From Cliona cf. orientalis (taxonomy: Eukaryota > Porifera > Demospongiae > Clionaida > Clionaidae): a stretch of DNA of 64,000 nucleotides. The translations under genes were made by a program, and so were the position numbers. Below, in pieces: positions 43,108-55,835 of this stretch. The notes beneath the pieces were generated by a model. That model searched no databases, had not been told where the DNA came from, and saw only the letters and a list, made by a program, of their open reading frames with translations. How positions within the stretch are numbered: position 1 is the first letter of the stretch; every line of letters starts with the position of its first letter. The stretch is taken from contig OZ005689.1 of the NCBI GenBank assembly GCA_963930775.1, positions 7,913,569-7,977,568 on the forward strand, read 5' to 3'.

Positions 43108-43767
43108 ATAAGTAATTAACCCCTACTTATACAGTGCATGCTTGGTGGTTTTACTTAGCAACTACAACTTATACTGTGCGTTCTTGGTGGTTTTGCCTAG
43201 CAACTACAACTTATACTTCACATTCTTTGTGGTTTTGTTAGCCTTAGTCTGCAAACCTGCATGTTGGCCTCAAGATTAGTGTGACCATCTATAGAAGATC
43301 CTAGTAGATAGCCAACTAGCGATCCGGGCCATAGCTGCAGATCAAGAGCCCATAGCATCAGTGAAAGTAACTTTCTGTACACTTGGCTCTAGTGTTTTGA
43401 ATGACCGGCCATCATCAATTTTAAACCAGCTGGCTCCATGTCACTACAGAATAAGCTAGAGAAATAGCTTCATCTTCCGATATACACTGTCAACAGGTAT
43501 ACCAATCCCCTTCAGTTAGTCAACATCCAGGCTAGAACAAACCAGTTTTATCATTCTTTCTTCCCAAAAACCATTACTCTCTGGGACTCTCTTCCCTCAT
43601 CACTTCTATCATCTCTCTCCCTTAATTCTTTTAAATCAGGCCTCAGTCAGCATTTTAATTTTTAACTCATTCTTATTTGCACTCCCTCCATAGGTTACAT
43701 GCTAGTTTTAGCTATCTCCAGCTAATCATGTTAACCACTGTTCTGTTTTTTGAGCAGAAATTATTAT

Positions 43768-44012
43768 AAACTAGAGCTCTATAGAGCACATATCCCGCGC
43801 GCACTGCAGCGTCGATGTCAGAGCATATGGTCAGAGAGCTCGATGATACGAGCAGCCTGTTGACGACCTTTACCGACATATTGTGCCAGGTTGTGCGCAC
43901 GAGCAGAGAGCACATAGTGGGCAGTGTACATAGGCGTGACCAATAAAACGCAGTATTTGCAACGCTCGTGGGCCTTGCCAAACGATTCGAAGCATACTGA
44001 ATATTTCGCGAA
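43768..44012. repeat. partial GGGGTAA/GTCGTC-family repeat
   Basis: Starts AACTAGAGCTCTATAGAGC, matching the terminus at 9.61 kb, and shares GCAACGCTCGTGGGCC and AACGATTCGAAGC with that family. It is cut off before the GTCGTC block. Confidence 0.5.
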
Positions 44013-45559
44013 CATTGAGGAACCGTTTCAAACGGTTCCTCGCATAATATGCGGGGGTCGCTCAGGCTCGGCCCAATAAATAGGGTCTACAATAAACGGG
44101 ATCGACTAAGTTCACCCTGTTTGAAACGGTTACGTCATTGGTCCCACCCACTTCACGCGGCGCAGCGCATCGTTGGCCGCCGCTAGTACTTGCACTCTGA
44201 ACCACCCATAACACCAAAATTAATTTTGTTTGCCATCAACAAAGAAGTCAGAGCTAGAGCTAGGGAAGGTTGTGTCTGTCTGTTTGTGCCATGACCTGAA
44301 GAAGAGGTAGTAGTACAGCAGGGATATTCACGCCTGTAGGAGCTTGGATTGTTCCCATGTAGCAGACCTACTGCAAAGGTACGTGCACATGGTGCACTCA
44401 TTAGCCTCGTACCCAGGCTCAAGAGCTGAGTTATCTTTATTGGTAAAGGTACTTATAGAGGTGCAGATTCTACAGTAGCAGCTTACTCTGTTAGTCAGTT
44501 GATCATAATTCAATGATGAAAATTATTACTTGAACTTAATTAGCTTTGTCGTCCACAAATCCGTAATTGCATATCGACATCGAGCTCTCCCTTGTGTACA
44601 CTTCTTCACTGTACGAAACTATGGAACTTTGAAGCTATATAGAAACACTAAGTTTATTGTTCTGATTGGTTTGACTGGTAGTTACATATGTCACTGTGTC
44701 AAGGGACTTGCTATGAAGGATAGGATACTTATAATTAGATGAGCTGCTCTCATCACATGCAAAGGCAACGTGAATAGCTATGGTACACACGTATGGTAGA
44801 CCATCAAAATCCAGGTGTGGAATAGCCTTGTACCCAGGTCAATTCACAAGGCTAGGTCTAGAAATACATTGTCCGTGGACGATGAAAGAGAATAATATTA
44901 TTATCAGTACAGACACACAAAATTGATTAAAATAATGTAAAAATACAGTTATATAAATAGAAAATAGTCACTTTGATGTTCACTCTTTGCCAAATATGTC
45001 CTGTACAAAGGGGAAACATTCCTCTATACAATACAGAATTCAATATTTGCTTATGGAAGGTGCGTTAAAATTAATTAAAACATTGGGAACTAAGGATAAA
45101 CATTCTGAATATATAGCCAATTGCAACGATGTATGCACACACACGTACACATATATACACATACACAAGTACATACATACAAATATTATCCAATTATAGA
45201 GTATCTAAAGTGGTCAGGAATGGTACTAAGCCAATCAAATATACTGCTACTGTTCAGTAGATATGTGAAGAGCTATAATATGAGAGGGGATTGGAGTGGT
45301 ACATGTACATGTACATGTAACCCGTGTACTTACGTTTTTCATAATGTGGGTACGTTTTCCATAATGCAGCTGGGACCAGAAAGAGGAGTGGGTGTGGCGA
45401 TTGCCAAGGCTGTGGCTACCGAGCAACAGGCACCTGAATCAATTGGAAATTGTGTACTTAAATCTTTGATATATTCAAGTATTAAAGACACCCTATCACC
45501 GTTGATTTATGTTCAATTAGGCATTCTAGAATCTGCACCTTCACCATTAATTTTAATAA

Positions 45560-45951
45560 AGGGCTATTACAGATAATAGGCGTACACCCTTATGGAGGAA
45601 GAGATATTATGTTCATTACCCTAAACACCAATTAAAGTGCAAAAATAACCATCAAGACTAATCAATTTGCTCATTTTACCCTATAAAACTAATCAATAAT
45701 CTCGATTTCACCCTACAAAACTAATAGTAATTCCTCCATACCCTGACCAGCTACTCCATCAAATTATACTAATCATTCACTGCCATGTCCCCTCAATACT
45801 TTGTTACTACCTACAATGGTGCCTACAGTACCTCATTAAACTTTAATGATCCACAAAAATGCCCTCAATACTTCCTTAAATCTTGATCCCACAATACTAA
45901 TCAACCTTCCTCCATAGGAGTGTATCCTCATTTAATATCTGGAATAGCCCA
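45560..45951. mobile_element. GGGCTATT MITE with internal degenerate repeats
   Basis: Ends GGGCTATTACAGATAATAGG and the complement of ATATCTGGAATAGCCC. The interior repeats ACCCTAxAAAACTAAT-like units at about 30-40 bp spacing. Same family as the element at 37.71 kb. Confidence 0.65.
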
Positions 45952-46009
45952 AAGATGAGTACCACTTGACCCCACGTACCTTTGCAGTAGGTGTACATGG
46001 GAACATACA

Positions 46010-47072
46010 GGCAGTCTCTATTCAGTGGACTGGACCACTGGACTGGACTACTGGACTGGAATACTGGATTCACCTTTGACCCCAAAAATAGCATACAAAA
46101 GGCTTCATTTAGCCCCCTATAGCTTGGTGGGGCAAGTGGGGCTATAGAATAAGACTAGTGGCTTTATGACCAAATGGCTAAGCAAGCAATTTATCTCCAT
46201 TTGAGGTGGGATAGCATGTCCCCAGGTCTCTTGCTGGGAATGATCTGACACTGAATGAATATTATTAACTGATCAGTGAAAAGAATAGGTACACATGCAC
46301 TCTTTTAATCATGCTGAGCTGGTGCAATTAGATTCTTCCGAGATAAATAGTCCCCATAACAACGGTATCCTGTCCAGGTGTACTCTGGGGTATCAGCCCC
46401 TTCGCAGGCTGGTATATACCCCAGACTAGTTCAGGTGCACGACAGTTGAGTCCAACTTAACGTCAGTAACATACTTGTGTCGTTTTGAATACATGACACT
46501 AATAGTATGACACTACACTCAAAGTGACACAAAATTGATAAGAAGATGTCACTTACTCATAACACATGATAGCTAATATTAATTATTATTGTATGCTAAT
46601 CGCAGCTGTGTAGCTAAATTAATAGAGTTACCCCTGTCATGTAGACACAAACATGTTACTGACGTTAAGTTGGATTTGACTGTCTGTGTACTGTTGTTAT
46701 GGGGACTACGTATCTCGGAAGAATCGTAATTGCACCAGCATGATCAAACAAGTGCATGTGTGTCTATGCTATAATTTCTTTTCATTGATCAGATAGTTTA
46801 ACATTCATTCAGTGTCAGATCATTCCCGGCAAGAGACCTGGGGACATGCTATCCCACCTTAAATGGAGATAAATTACTTGCTTAGCCATTTGGCCATAAA
46901 GCCACAAGGCCAAAGGCCATTAGGCTGTCTTATTCTATAGCCCCACTCGCCCCACCAAGCTATAGGGGGCTAAATGAAGCCCTTTGTATGCTATTTTTGG
47001 GGTCAAAGGTGAGTCCAGTATTCCAGTCCAGTAGTCCAGTCCAGTGGTCCAGTCCACTGAATAGAGACTGCC
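46010..47072. mobile_element. 1.06-kb near-complete palindrome (Mutator-like fold-back)
   Basis: Both arms of about 480 bp are reverse complements with small indels, from GGCAGTCTCTATTCAGTGG inward through CATGTCCCCAGGTCTC and ATCTCGGAAGAAT to a centre near 46.4-46.6 kb. Direct repeats GAACATACA and GAACATAGA flank it. It sits inside the 44.1-kb element next to its right arm. Confidence 0.8.
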
Positions 47073-47394
47073 GAACATAGATGGGAACAATCCAAGCTCC
47101 TCCAGGCGTGAACATCCCTGCTGTACTACTACCTCTTCTTCAGGCCATAGCACAAACAGACCTTCCCTAGCTCTAGCTCTGACTTCTTTGTTGATGGCAA
47201 ACAAATTAATTTTGGTGTTATGGGTGGTTCAGAGTGCAAGTACTAGCGGCGGCCAACGATGCGCTGCGCCGCGTGAAGTGGGTGGGACCAATGACGTAAC
47301 CGTTTCAAACAGGGTGAACTTAGTCGATCCCTACAATAAACGGACATCCCGCCTGTATGGGCGGGGTCTCAGACGGGGTATCCCTAGGGTGGTT

Positions 47395-47900
47395 TGCGCA
47401 TGCGCATATTATAATAGGTGTCCCATCCCCCTCCCTCTCCGCGGTCTGGGTACTGCGACTCCACCCTACTACATTCCAAAGCTGCAATCTACAGATAAAC
47501 TTGAAACAAAGATTATCCGTCTGAAGGAGCTTTAGCTCAGAAAATCTGAAGATATGCGAGATTAAACCTGGTGAGTGTACCAAGAGCTGCTTGTTTAATA
47601 GTCCGGCTTGGCGAAGTAGTTGCTGATTCAGTGTTAATTGGTATAAATGATATTGGCTAGCTGTCAGCACTTCAGACATTGGTCCTTGAAACAACCATAA
47701 TATGCTGTGAAAAATAATAGTCATTAATAATACTACAACTTTTTCCTCACCTGATAAAACCATCATATATTGATGTGTGTACTGAGAACAATATCTGCTG
47801 ATCTCAATCACTATAATAATACGTCTAATCTCAGCAAAATTTCGCCCAAGGCAGGAATGATTCTTATTATGACAATAGACATTGTTTAAGGGAAGCAACA
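47395..47900 (-). CDS. possible exons of an unrecognised gene
   Basis: An exon at 47684-47581 (acceptor TTTCAAG, donor GTACAC) encodes PMSEVLTASQYHLYQLTLNQ plus a Gln/Leu-rich helix. An upstream segment ending YTHQYMMVLS at about 47746 leaves in matching phase 1 at GTGAGG. The helical content suggests a coiled coil. I do not recognise the protein and no start or end is secure. Confidence 0.25.
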
Positions 47901-47994
47901 GCTGCGATTATAAGTCTTATAGCTATAGGGTGCATAATTAGAAAATGATATAATGATGATCTTTCTAGTACAAATTCTGACAGGTTGTAGACCA

Positions 47995-48025
<31 letters not shown>

Positions 48026-48680
48026 TCTAAAGTTAATGACATGATGATGATGATAAGCATAATGGAACTAGCCTTGCCCATAGGCTCGCTCTTTCATATT
48101 AGTTTTAGCGAGCATCATAGAAACCTGGGAATGGCTCTAGCAATGAGGCCATTTATACCACATGTTATAATAATAATAAGGAGATAGAGATGGGGTAGAG
48201 TTGAGCATGCAAGATTAGTCTGAGAACAAGTGGCCGTAATTAAAAAATCAGAGCGATCACTACGATTAGACACTCAAATATCTGAAATCTCAAGCTTGAA
48301 GGGTAAGCCTGAGACTAGAGTACCATGAATTAGATCATTGTAAGTAACAAGTGGCCTACATTGCTAAAGGGATCTTTCCTGCATTCATGGATCAATTGAC
48401 TTAATGTGTAGTTAGGATAGCAATTAAATTGGTGATCAATGTTATGCGTCACTGTTGACATAATTATTATACTTTATACTTAAGCCAAAATTAATGAGCA
48501 AAACCAACAGATGAGTAAAATGATTGAGTGGTATTTCCCTGACCATCTGCTGTCTGCCATTTGTGGTTTACTACACATGCACAGGCCTGATTTCCTTGAC
48601 TGATTATTGTACATCACATTGTGCACATACAACAATACTGTGTAATCTTTGACAGTCTATTTTTCCCTCTCTCCTCCCTT

Positions 48681-48778
<98 letters not shown>

Positions 48779-49872
48779 TCTCCCACTCTCTCTGTCTCTA
48801 TTCTACTTTACTCTACTCTTTTCCATGCAGTGCTGTCTGTATAACAAGCTCGATTTTGTCTATTTCTTATCTTATCACTGCTCCCTTATTACACCAAAAT
48901 CTCAGCTTTCTATACAACGTTGTTTTCAACGGAATTATTGATTAACGGCTGTAAATTCATGATTCATCATTCACTGATGTCACTATGTCCTTTCCATCAA
49001 ATTATACCCGTGAGTTGTAGTGTGTGTATGTTACAACATCCTGCAGTTTAACATTACATAGGGCCGAGTGATAATATATTACGATGGAGAGCCTTTGTAT
49101 AAGTATGCATCTGATTATTATAATATCAAGGGTGAGCAAGGGTATAATTATTGTACTATGCAAGTTTGACTTAAGGACTGTTTTCAGAGTGGTCTGGATG
49201 TCCTATCACTCAGTTACTTTTGCTGATTAATGAACGGATACATTCTTAACAATTCACCCATGAAATGCGTAATGGGAAAATGGAATTAGGAGAGGGAAAA
49301 ACAACATCACTTGTGTGGGCTATGAACAATAATAGCAACACTTACAGCTTTATGTGTAGCTAGTCTGTAATAATAGTCTTAATTCCTGAGTGAGAATTTG
49401 CACGCTACTGTAAAAGCATTTACTAAACAGTACTGTAACATTGAAAAACATTTTTTGGAATCTCGCATTATAAGGAACACCAAACATTATGAAATTGATT
49501 AATAGATAAACAAAATCACCGACAACAATCCCCCTAGTGTAGGTTAATAATATTAATACAGCCTCTCCTGAGGATTAAAAAGCCATATTAGGTGCTATCA
49601 GAGCTAGGATAATATTCCTAATAATAACATAATAACATCAACGTGCTAGCTAAGGGACCATTTTTCCAACAATCAACTTCCTTGGAAGATGTAGGGAACA
49701 TGCTCTCCTGCTGAGAAATTTGAGATTAGGAGTGTAAAGTCCCTTATCCCTAGACAGTAGACTCAACAATAGCTACATCCTGTTTCCACGATATCCTCAT
49801 TATTAAGTGCATTCATTCAATACATGTTGACATTTTCTGTTCTCATTATTATAACATTATTCATGAATTGCA
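47900..49872. other. region upstream of the YVN receptor exons
   Basis: Poly-C at about 47997-48024 and a (CT)n microsatellite at 48689-48778 dominate. One candidate exon at about 49063-49130 (after TTACATAG, donor GTGAGC, phase 1) would encode VIIYYDGEPLYKYASDYYN and fits the phase of the next exon, but its family is unknown. No ectodomain exons are otherwise seen. Confidence 0.35.
48689..48778. repeat. (CT)n microsatellite
   Basis: About 90 bp of uninterrupted CT dinucleotides. The open frames across it on both strands are low-complexity artefacts. Confidence 0.95.
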
Positions 49873-52800
49873 GCAGGTGTAAGTAATGAAGTTACTGACG
49901 GTGGTTCGGACATGAATCCAGGCCTGCTGATTACCATTGTTGTTTGCTCTCTGGCAGGAGTTTGTCTGCTCGTTCTTGTTACAATTCTGATTATCCTCCT
50001 AGTGATGACCAAGAAGGCTCGAGGTTAGATATTAAATTTGATAATACATCATGATCAGGGGACTCAATACAAGATGTGTGCTGTACCATCAGAGTCCATC
50101 CCACACCCCTCTCCCCCAAACTAAGTCTTCGATTTTTTTTTCCAGATCAGTTGCATACTTATCACATTCAAGTTCCCATAAGAGCTAGGAAGGCAAGATA
50201 ATCTGATTCAATGCCTTGTTATGACACAAATGCGATCCTGCCCCAATCATGATCCATCCTAATTGGATGAAATCACGCCGCTACACCGACACGATCGCTA
50301 GACTATATGGATGGGAGGGGATGGGTTGTTTTGGCTAGCAGGGGTTAGTCCCTAGAGATTGTGTTCATCTTTATAAGGTTTGTGAGGCTAATAACCGATA
50401 CAGAGGAACCTCTCTTTTTATATTGCTTGGTGAATAAGAAAAAAAAATAGCCTTACAGTGCTACAATTCTAGAGATAATATCTGAAATACAGCAACCATA
50501 ACCTCGTTCCCAGACCACTCCCATGCTTTCAATGTGAAAGCAAAAACAAGTGGATTACAGTAATCTAATATGGGTTACCTCGTAATCCAGTTAATTACAG
50601 GACAAGGCTACAGCAACCATGCTAACAATGATCACATACTAGCTAGATCATGATAACATTATTACGAGAGTTGTGATTGATCTAGGTTGTCAGATTCCCA
50701 ACAAAGCACGCAGGACATCACCAAAAAATGATCATGTTTATTTCAATAAAATTTCCTATCATTATGGGTATTTCAACTCTCTAGATTGCTTTTGTCGATT
50801 TCAGTCGTTGGGAGAATAACTACATTTCATATCAAATAGCTTAATACCTCTTATTGTATTAGTGCATGGCTCATTTATTTTCTAAAATTTCATTACACGC
50901 ATTTGCATACACAAATACCATTGTCTCATAATAATGACACACGTTGTATAAATATGGAAAATGTATTGAACAAGTGTTATAATGCATGATTGGTAGTCTA
51001 TAAAGATATTACTCTGCTATTAATTTACACACACGATGTTCCTCTCTGTCCTATTCTATCCAATAGACATAGGATGCAGAGGAAACTAGAGCAGTGCAGC
51101 ACCGAAAAGGCATATTGCATGGCTTTCAAACCACAAATTCCCTTTGATGTTTAACCACATCATCGCTCTTCGATTTGCTCTAGTGACTTCCCTGAAATGG
51201 CACACAAGATTACAGCATGTCATAGGTGGCGGAAGCGAGGGGGGGGGCACCAGGGGCACGTGCCCTCCCCCCCCCCCCCCCCAGCCTAAAGTAGGGACAG
51301 TGCCCCCCCTCTTCCAGAGCCACTGAAGCCATGCAAAAATGTGCTATCAATACTATGACTGCCATTGTTCTTTGATTCTTACCTTGAGTAAGTCAGGCAA
51401 ACCATGGTCACATTATTATCCAAACATAACAGAATGGATTAAGGGTAGCTTTATGGACTATAATAATATGTAACTTTTGCCCCCCCCCCCTACTCCCAAT
51501 ATCTTCCTCCACCTATGTGTATGCACAATGATGAGTCACTGCATACGAGTTAGTACTTCCTGTTTCACACACGCATGCACTGCCATTACATTATTTTACA
51601 GATAGAAAGGGGATTCGGAATTATTCTGTAGCAGGACATCGTCATACCACCAGGGAGAGGGTGGAAATGATGGAACTCTCAACGAACTCGGGGGTGGTAT
51701 TGGTCAACAGTGCAGATGCTCCACAGTTACCCCAACACGCAGCTGCAGTAATTCAGGAGCTCCGAGCCTCTTTCTCAATGCAACAGCAAAACTTAAACCC
51801 ACCAAAACTAGCAGTGAACATCAGGGAAAGATCCACTAGCAGCCATAGTGGGGCAATGAACAGCACTTCCACCAATACAACTGTTGTGGTTGACATGGAA
51901 GATAGCGGGGCAATTGATGAGCCAGTCTTCCTTGAAAATGAAACTAAAAGTAATGAGCTGGCAAAAACCGGTTGTCTGTTGAACCAACCATCCGGGAATT
52001 GTGTGTCTACTCGTGGTCGTGGTTCACATGAGTGCACAAAGACAACCACTGCCGGGCAATCTCCTATCCAGAAGACTACCAATTCCAGTACAGGGAACAG
52101 ATTTTTAAATAAGCATGGAATCAATCATAGAGATCCTGAAACTGGCTCCCCCAGCTATGTGAATATTACTAGACAAGCTTCTGATTCAGTGCACACCACT
52201 GAGCAACGCAGTGCAATGCAGTATTCCTTATCGCAGCCTCTACTGACAGAGTGTAATCAGAGCCCGACGTACGTGAACCACACTGAGATCCCATTCTGTC
52301 GATGCCGTGTATGTCGTACGAGTGACTACAGCAGTTGTGGTTATGTAAATGTGCCAAATCAGTCCTCATTATCACAGCCGCTGTTAGACGATAACTGTGA
52401 CTTGCATCATGTTCCTCTGTATGTAAATCAAACCCAAGCACATTCGTCTAGTGAGCTTGATAATGGTACTAGACTTACTTCATTGTCACCTTTTAGTCGT
52501 CAGACATCCGTACCAACTAACGAAGTTCAAGCGAATGAGCAGGCTTCATCCAGTCACCGTGTACATAGCGACGGTAATGACCTAGTACATGGATATGTTA
52601 ACATTGTTAATAGAGATTCGGAAACGATACCTCTACCTGAACAAAAGAAATCAGATAACAGTCATCCACAACAACCTGCACCTTCAAAATCTCCAAGCCT
52701 ACTGCGTTCATTACCCCCACGGGCACAGCGACCTACGACTGGTCACTGTGAATCGCCTCAACTGACTAGTACTGCTAAAAGAGGTAGTGACAGCGGCTAT

Positions 52801-53583
52801 GAGGATGCTTCGAGTCTACAACAGACAATTTCAATGACTACTCCAAGAGAAACAGCACCGTGTGTTGGTCGCTCTCAGTCCAACAAATCTTCCTCTGCTG
52901 TGACCAGTGACCGTGGCTATGTTAATGTCACAAAGCCTCGCTCCATCTCACAGCCAACTCCAGTTACTGCCAACATGTTGAATTCATCTCTAATCCCTCC
53001 AAGGACGATCCTGAGAGCAGATGTTTGCCAACCAAGCAAGTCAAATAACATTCGTGCCCTTCCACCTAGGACTCGCTCAAAGACTGAGACAATACCACCT
53101 CCACTAACCCTATTACCAGCAGAAGATTTACAGCTTGTAAAATCTACTGAACTCGAAACAAAATCTTCATCAGGATGCAGCAGTGGTAGTTTAGCTCATC
53201 AGGACGCTACAGTACAAGCAGAAAAGGGACATTGCGTTCATGAAAAGTCGAAGAAATCTGAGACTCATAGAAGCTCATGCAGAGATAGGGGGTGTTCTTG
53301 CGAGCCAGTTGGTGACGACAGTTACGTCGTAGATGAAATAGATAATTTTGATAGTGGTAAAAAGATGACTGATCTTGAGTCAGCGGAGAGCTTGGACTTA
53401 TGGCCACCAGTGATTCCTCCACAGACTGAGTTGATATTTATTGTAGCTGATAAGCCGAAGCCAGCTTCTGTGGATCAGGAAGATTTTGATGTGGGTTGTG
53501 TGCAGGATGGCCTCACAGATTCTGTTACTAAAAACATAAAGATGACAAGAAATGCTTCTTATGTAAAGCATAATAATTATTGA
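49873..53583 (+). CDS. single-pass membrane protein with YVNx-repeat cytoplasmic tail
   Basis: Two exons are secure: 49873-50021 (acceptor GAATTGCAG) and 51602-53583 (acceptor TTTTACAG), joined in phase 1. The first encodes a short ectodomain stub and a 24-residue helix (LLITIVVCSLAGVCLLVLV onward) followed by TKKAR. The second encodes about 660 residues of tail without a folded domain that I recognise. Counted from the Met at 51661, tyrosine motifs sit at 166, 204, 228, 254, 312 and 420 (all YVNx), plus YEDA at 380 and YVVD at 555. Proline/basic stretches LPPRAQRP (about 352) and LPPRTRSK (about 468) look like SH3 ligands. YxN is the Grb2-SH2 consensus, so the protein looks like a phosphotyrosine docking receptor or adaptor (inference). 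The ectodomain and signal peptide are not found and must lie upstream. Confidence 0.75.
50290..50400 (+). repeat. SINE fragment in receptor intron
   Basis: TATGGATGGGAGGGGATGG and AGCAGGGGTTAGTCC match the 5' segment of the SINE at 2.08 kb. The tRNA-like part is missing. Confidence 0.5.
51221..51517. mobile_element. MITE with CATAGGTGG ends and G/C runs
   Basis: Inverted ends CATAGGTGGCGGAAG and CTTCCTCCACCTATG, each followed inward by a G or C run near GGGGCACCAGGGGCA or TTGCCCCCCC. It lies in the intron just before the tail exon. Confidence 0.75.
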
Positions 53584-54180
53584 TATTATTATATCCTTGT
53601 TTGTTTTATAATTATGTATGTGTGATCATACGGTGATAGTGAACTAGTGTTACATATACATGCAGTGCAACTTGGGGGCCCTGCTACACCTGTAGCATGA
53701 CATATTGTATATAGTAAACCGCATGGACCATGTAGAATCACTATTTTAACCTTCGTTGGTACTAAATATGATTTATAAACTTGGGACCCTTTACCTGCGG
53801 TTAAACTCCTTACTCGTAAGTACAGAAGAGCTATAGTAATTCCTGCATCGTGTATGGCACATTGTAGAAATGAATTCCGGGTACTCTTCAGGTGGACGAT
53901 CATTACCGTTTGGTAAACTCCTTGACAGTATTGCCTGGAACATGTGACACTCGCCATAGACAGCTAAAAATACTAAAAATTATTTATAAACTTGGGACCC
54001 TTTACCTGTGTGGTTATGGCTGCAAGGGTAACTCCTACAAAGTGGATTACATTGTTGAAATGAATTGGTACGCTTCAGATGGATGATCATTTAATACCCT
54101 TTGGTAAACTCCTTGACAGTATTCCCAGGAACATTGTGACACTCGCCATAGGTAGCTGAAAGAGCAGAATATAAGTACCA
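53584..54180. repeat. 3' flank with tandem duplication of about 200 bp
   Basis: TATAAACTTGGGACCCTTTA, GGTAAACTCCTTGACAGTAT and GTGACACTCGCCATAG each occur twice (about 53.77-53.97 and 53.98-54.16 kb). No gene is supported. Confidence 0.6.
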
Positions 54181-54444
54181 GATAGAGCTAACATCAAAGA
54201 GTAAATTGAACTTGGGCAGAGATGATTCTTGGGCCTACTTTAAGGAATCTCCATGCATCAATGAGGTCGCAGCTCTGGCACGGTCACATGATAAGCTTAC
54301 TGCAGGAATTTAACTCTTGCTGCGTAAGATATGCAATTATGCCGACCAATCAGATTCGAGCTTTGCTTAACTGTCGATTGCAATCACATGTGCACGTATA
54401 GATCAATCAGATCAACAACTACTCCAACTGAAATAGATATTATT

Positions 54445-54830
54445 ATATAGTCGCTCTCAGACCTCTGACGAACAAATCTTGCTCCACTATGACGAGTGAC
54501 CATGGCTATGTTAATGTCACAAAGCCTCATTCTATCTCATAGCCAACTGACAGCATGTTGAATTCATCTCTACTCCCTCCAAGGACAATCCTGAGAGCAG
54601 ATTTGTGCCAACCAAGAGCCACCTAGGACTCGCTCAAAAACCTTACATACATTGATACCACCACGCTCCCCTGAGACAATACAACCTCCACTGACATTCT
54701 TACCAGCAGATTTACAGCTAGTAACGTATATCGAAACAAAATCTTCATCTGACAGGATGCATAAGTGGTAGTTCAGTTCATCAGGACGCTACAATACAAG
54801 CAGAAGAGACATGTGTTCATGAAAAGTATT
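54445..54830 (+). pseudogene. decayed partial copy of the YVN tail
   Basis: Aligns with 52870-53250 of the tail exon: the GGCTATGTTAATGTCACAAAG block, CTCCCTCCAAGGACxATCCTG, CACCTAGGACTCGCTCAAA, and AGCAGATTTACAGCT all recur. Several deletions, frameshifts and an in-frame TAG (after the PHSIS equivalent) show it is dead. Confidence 0.85.
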
Positions 54831-55196
54831 CTTACTGTAAGTAATTAGTTATGTCATCGGGTGCACACCCAATTAGCTGTTTTGATTTTTGGCTATTGTG
54901 TATTCTTTGCTATTTAGGCAAGAATTCTTATAGACAAAATTACACACTAAGTAGTTACAACCTAAGATAAAGAATAGTATGTGTGCGTGTAATATAATGT
55001 AATTAATATAATGTAATGTAATTAATGTAATGTAAATAATGCATTCGAAGCACAGGAAAAGGTATTGTGCAATAGTTTTTATATCAGCATGTAGAGTGCT
55101 TCAAATAAAGAAATTTAATCATCCCAGATTTTCGCTTTCAGTTTTGAGATATGAGTCGTAGTAATTTCTGACCACTAAACTATGAATAATTAAAAT

Positions 55197-55300
55197 TACT
55201 ACTGTCCAGATGGTGCAATGGTTAAGCTCAGTGTCTGCCAATCAGTGCCAAATGTGTGCACTGGTTTTCCATCTTTTTTTCACTGCCAGTGATACATGCT
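55197..55300 (+). repeat. tRNA-Gly-like SINE, degraded copy
   Basis: ACTGTCCAGATGGTGCAATGG and TTAAGCTCAGTGTCT match the better preserved copy at 63.38 kb. The B-box is degraded (CTGGTTTTCC). Confidence 0.55.
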
Positions 55301-55835
55301 GGGAAGGTAGTCTACATACACGTTAGTTGCCATTGCAATATTAGTGAGTTTAAATTTGGTATGGGATGTGTGCGTTTTAATATCGCCAAACCACAAAATT
55401 TACCGTACCGTCACCAAAAAATTCCCATGGGCAATTAATGCTCCTTACGTTGGACCTAGACTTAAAATTATAATATTATTAGTGGGTATCAAGCTGATGT
55501 CACTTGGATCAAGATTCAAGTGATTTGAGTCCTCAATATCCTCACCTCCCCCCCCCCCCCCCCCCCCCCCAATCCTCGAGGAAGGTGTTAAAAAAATTGC
55601 CATGATAATAATATTTTTCCAGATACTACTATAAGTAATTTTTATACTAAAAAGATCCAATCATTGATGTTTTTCTCACATAGGTGTTTACAAATAAATT
55701 TAATTTGTATAATACATATAACATTATAGATATATCTTACATTAGCAGTTTGGATACAGTTATAATTAATATGCAGGATAAAAAAATTATGATAACATCT
55801 ATAGAATCTAATACCAGATTCTAGTCCATCATAAG

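Larger units (their letters stand above)
44099..47330. mobile_element. long-TIR Mutator-like element, 12-bp duplication
   Basis: 3232 bp with about 250-bp inverted arms (44099-44360 and 47085-47330) starting GGATCGACTAAGTTCACCC. The direct repeat CTACAATAAACG lies on both sides. No transposase was recognised. The interior has an open run of about 68 codons at 45366-45574 (LGPERGVGVAIAKAVATEQQ) of unknown origin and two nested elements. Confidence 0.8.

Noticed and set aside
48604..48945. Proteins rich in SL or RE dipeptides around 48.7 kb
   Set aside because: These are translations of the (CT)n microsatellite.
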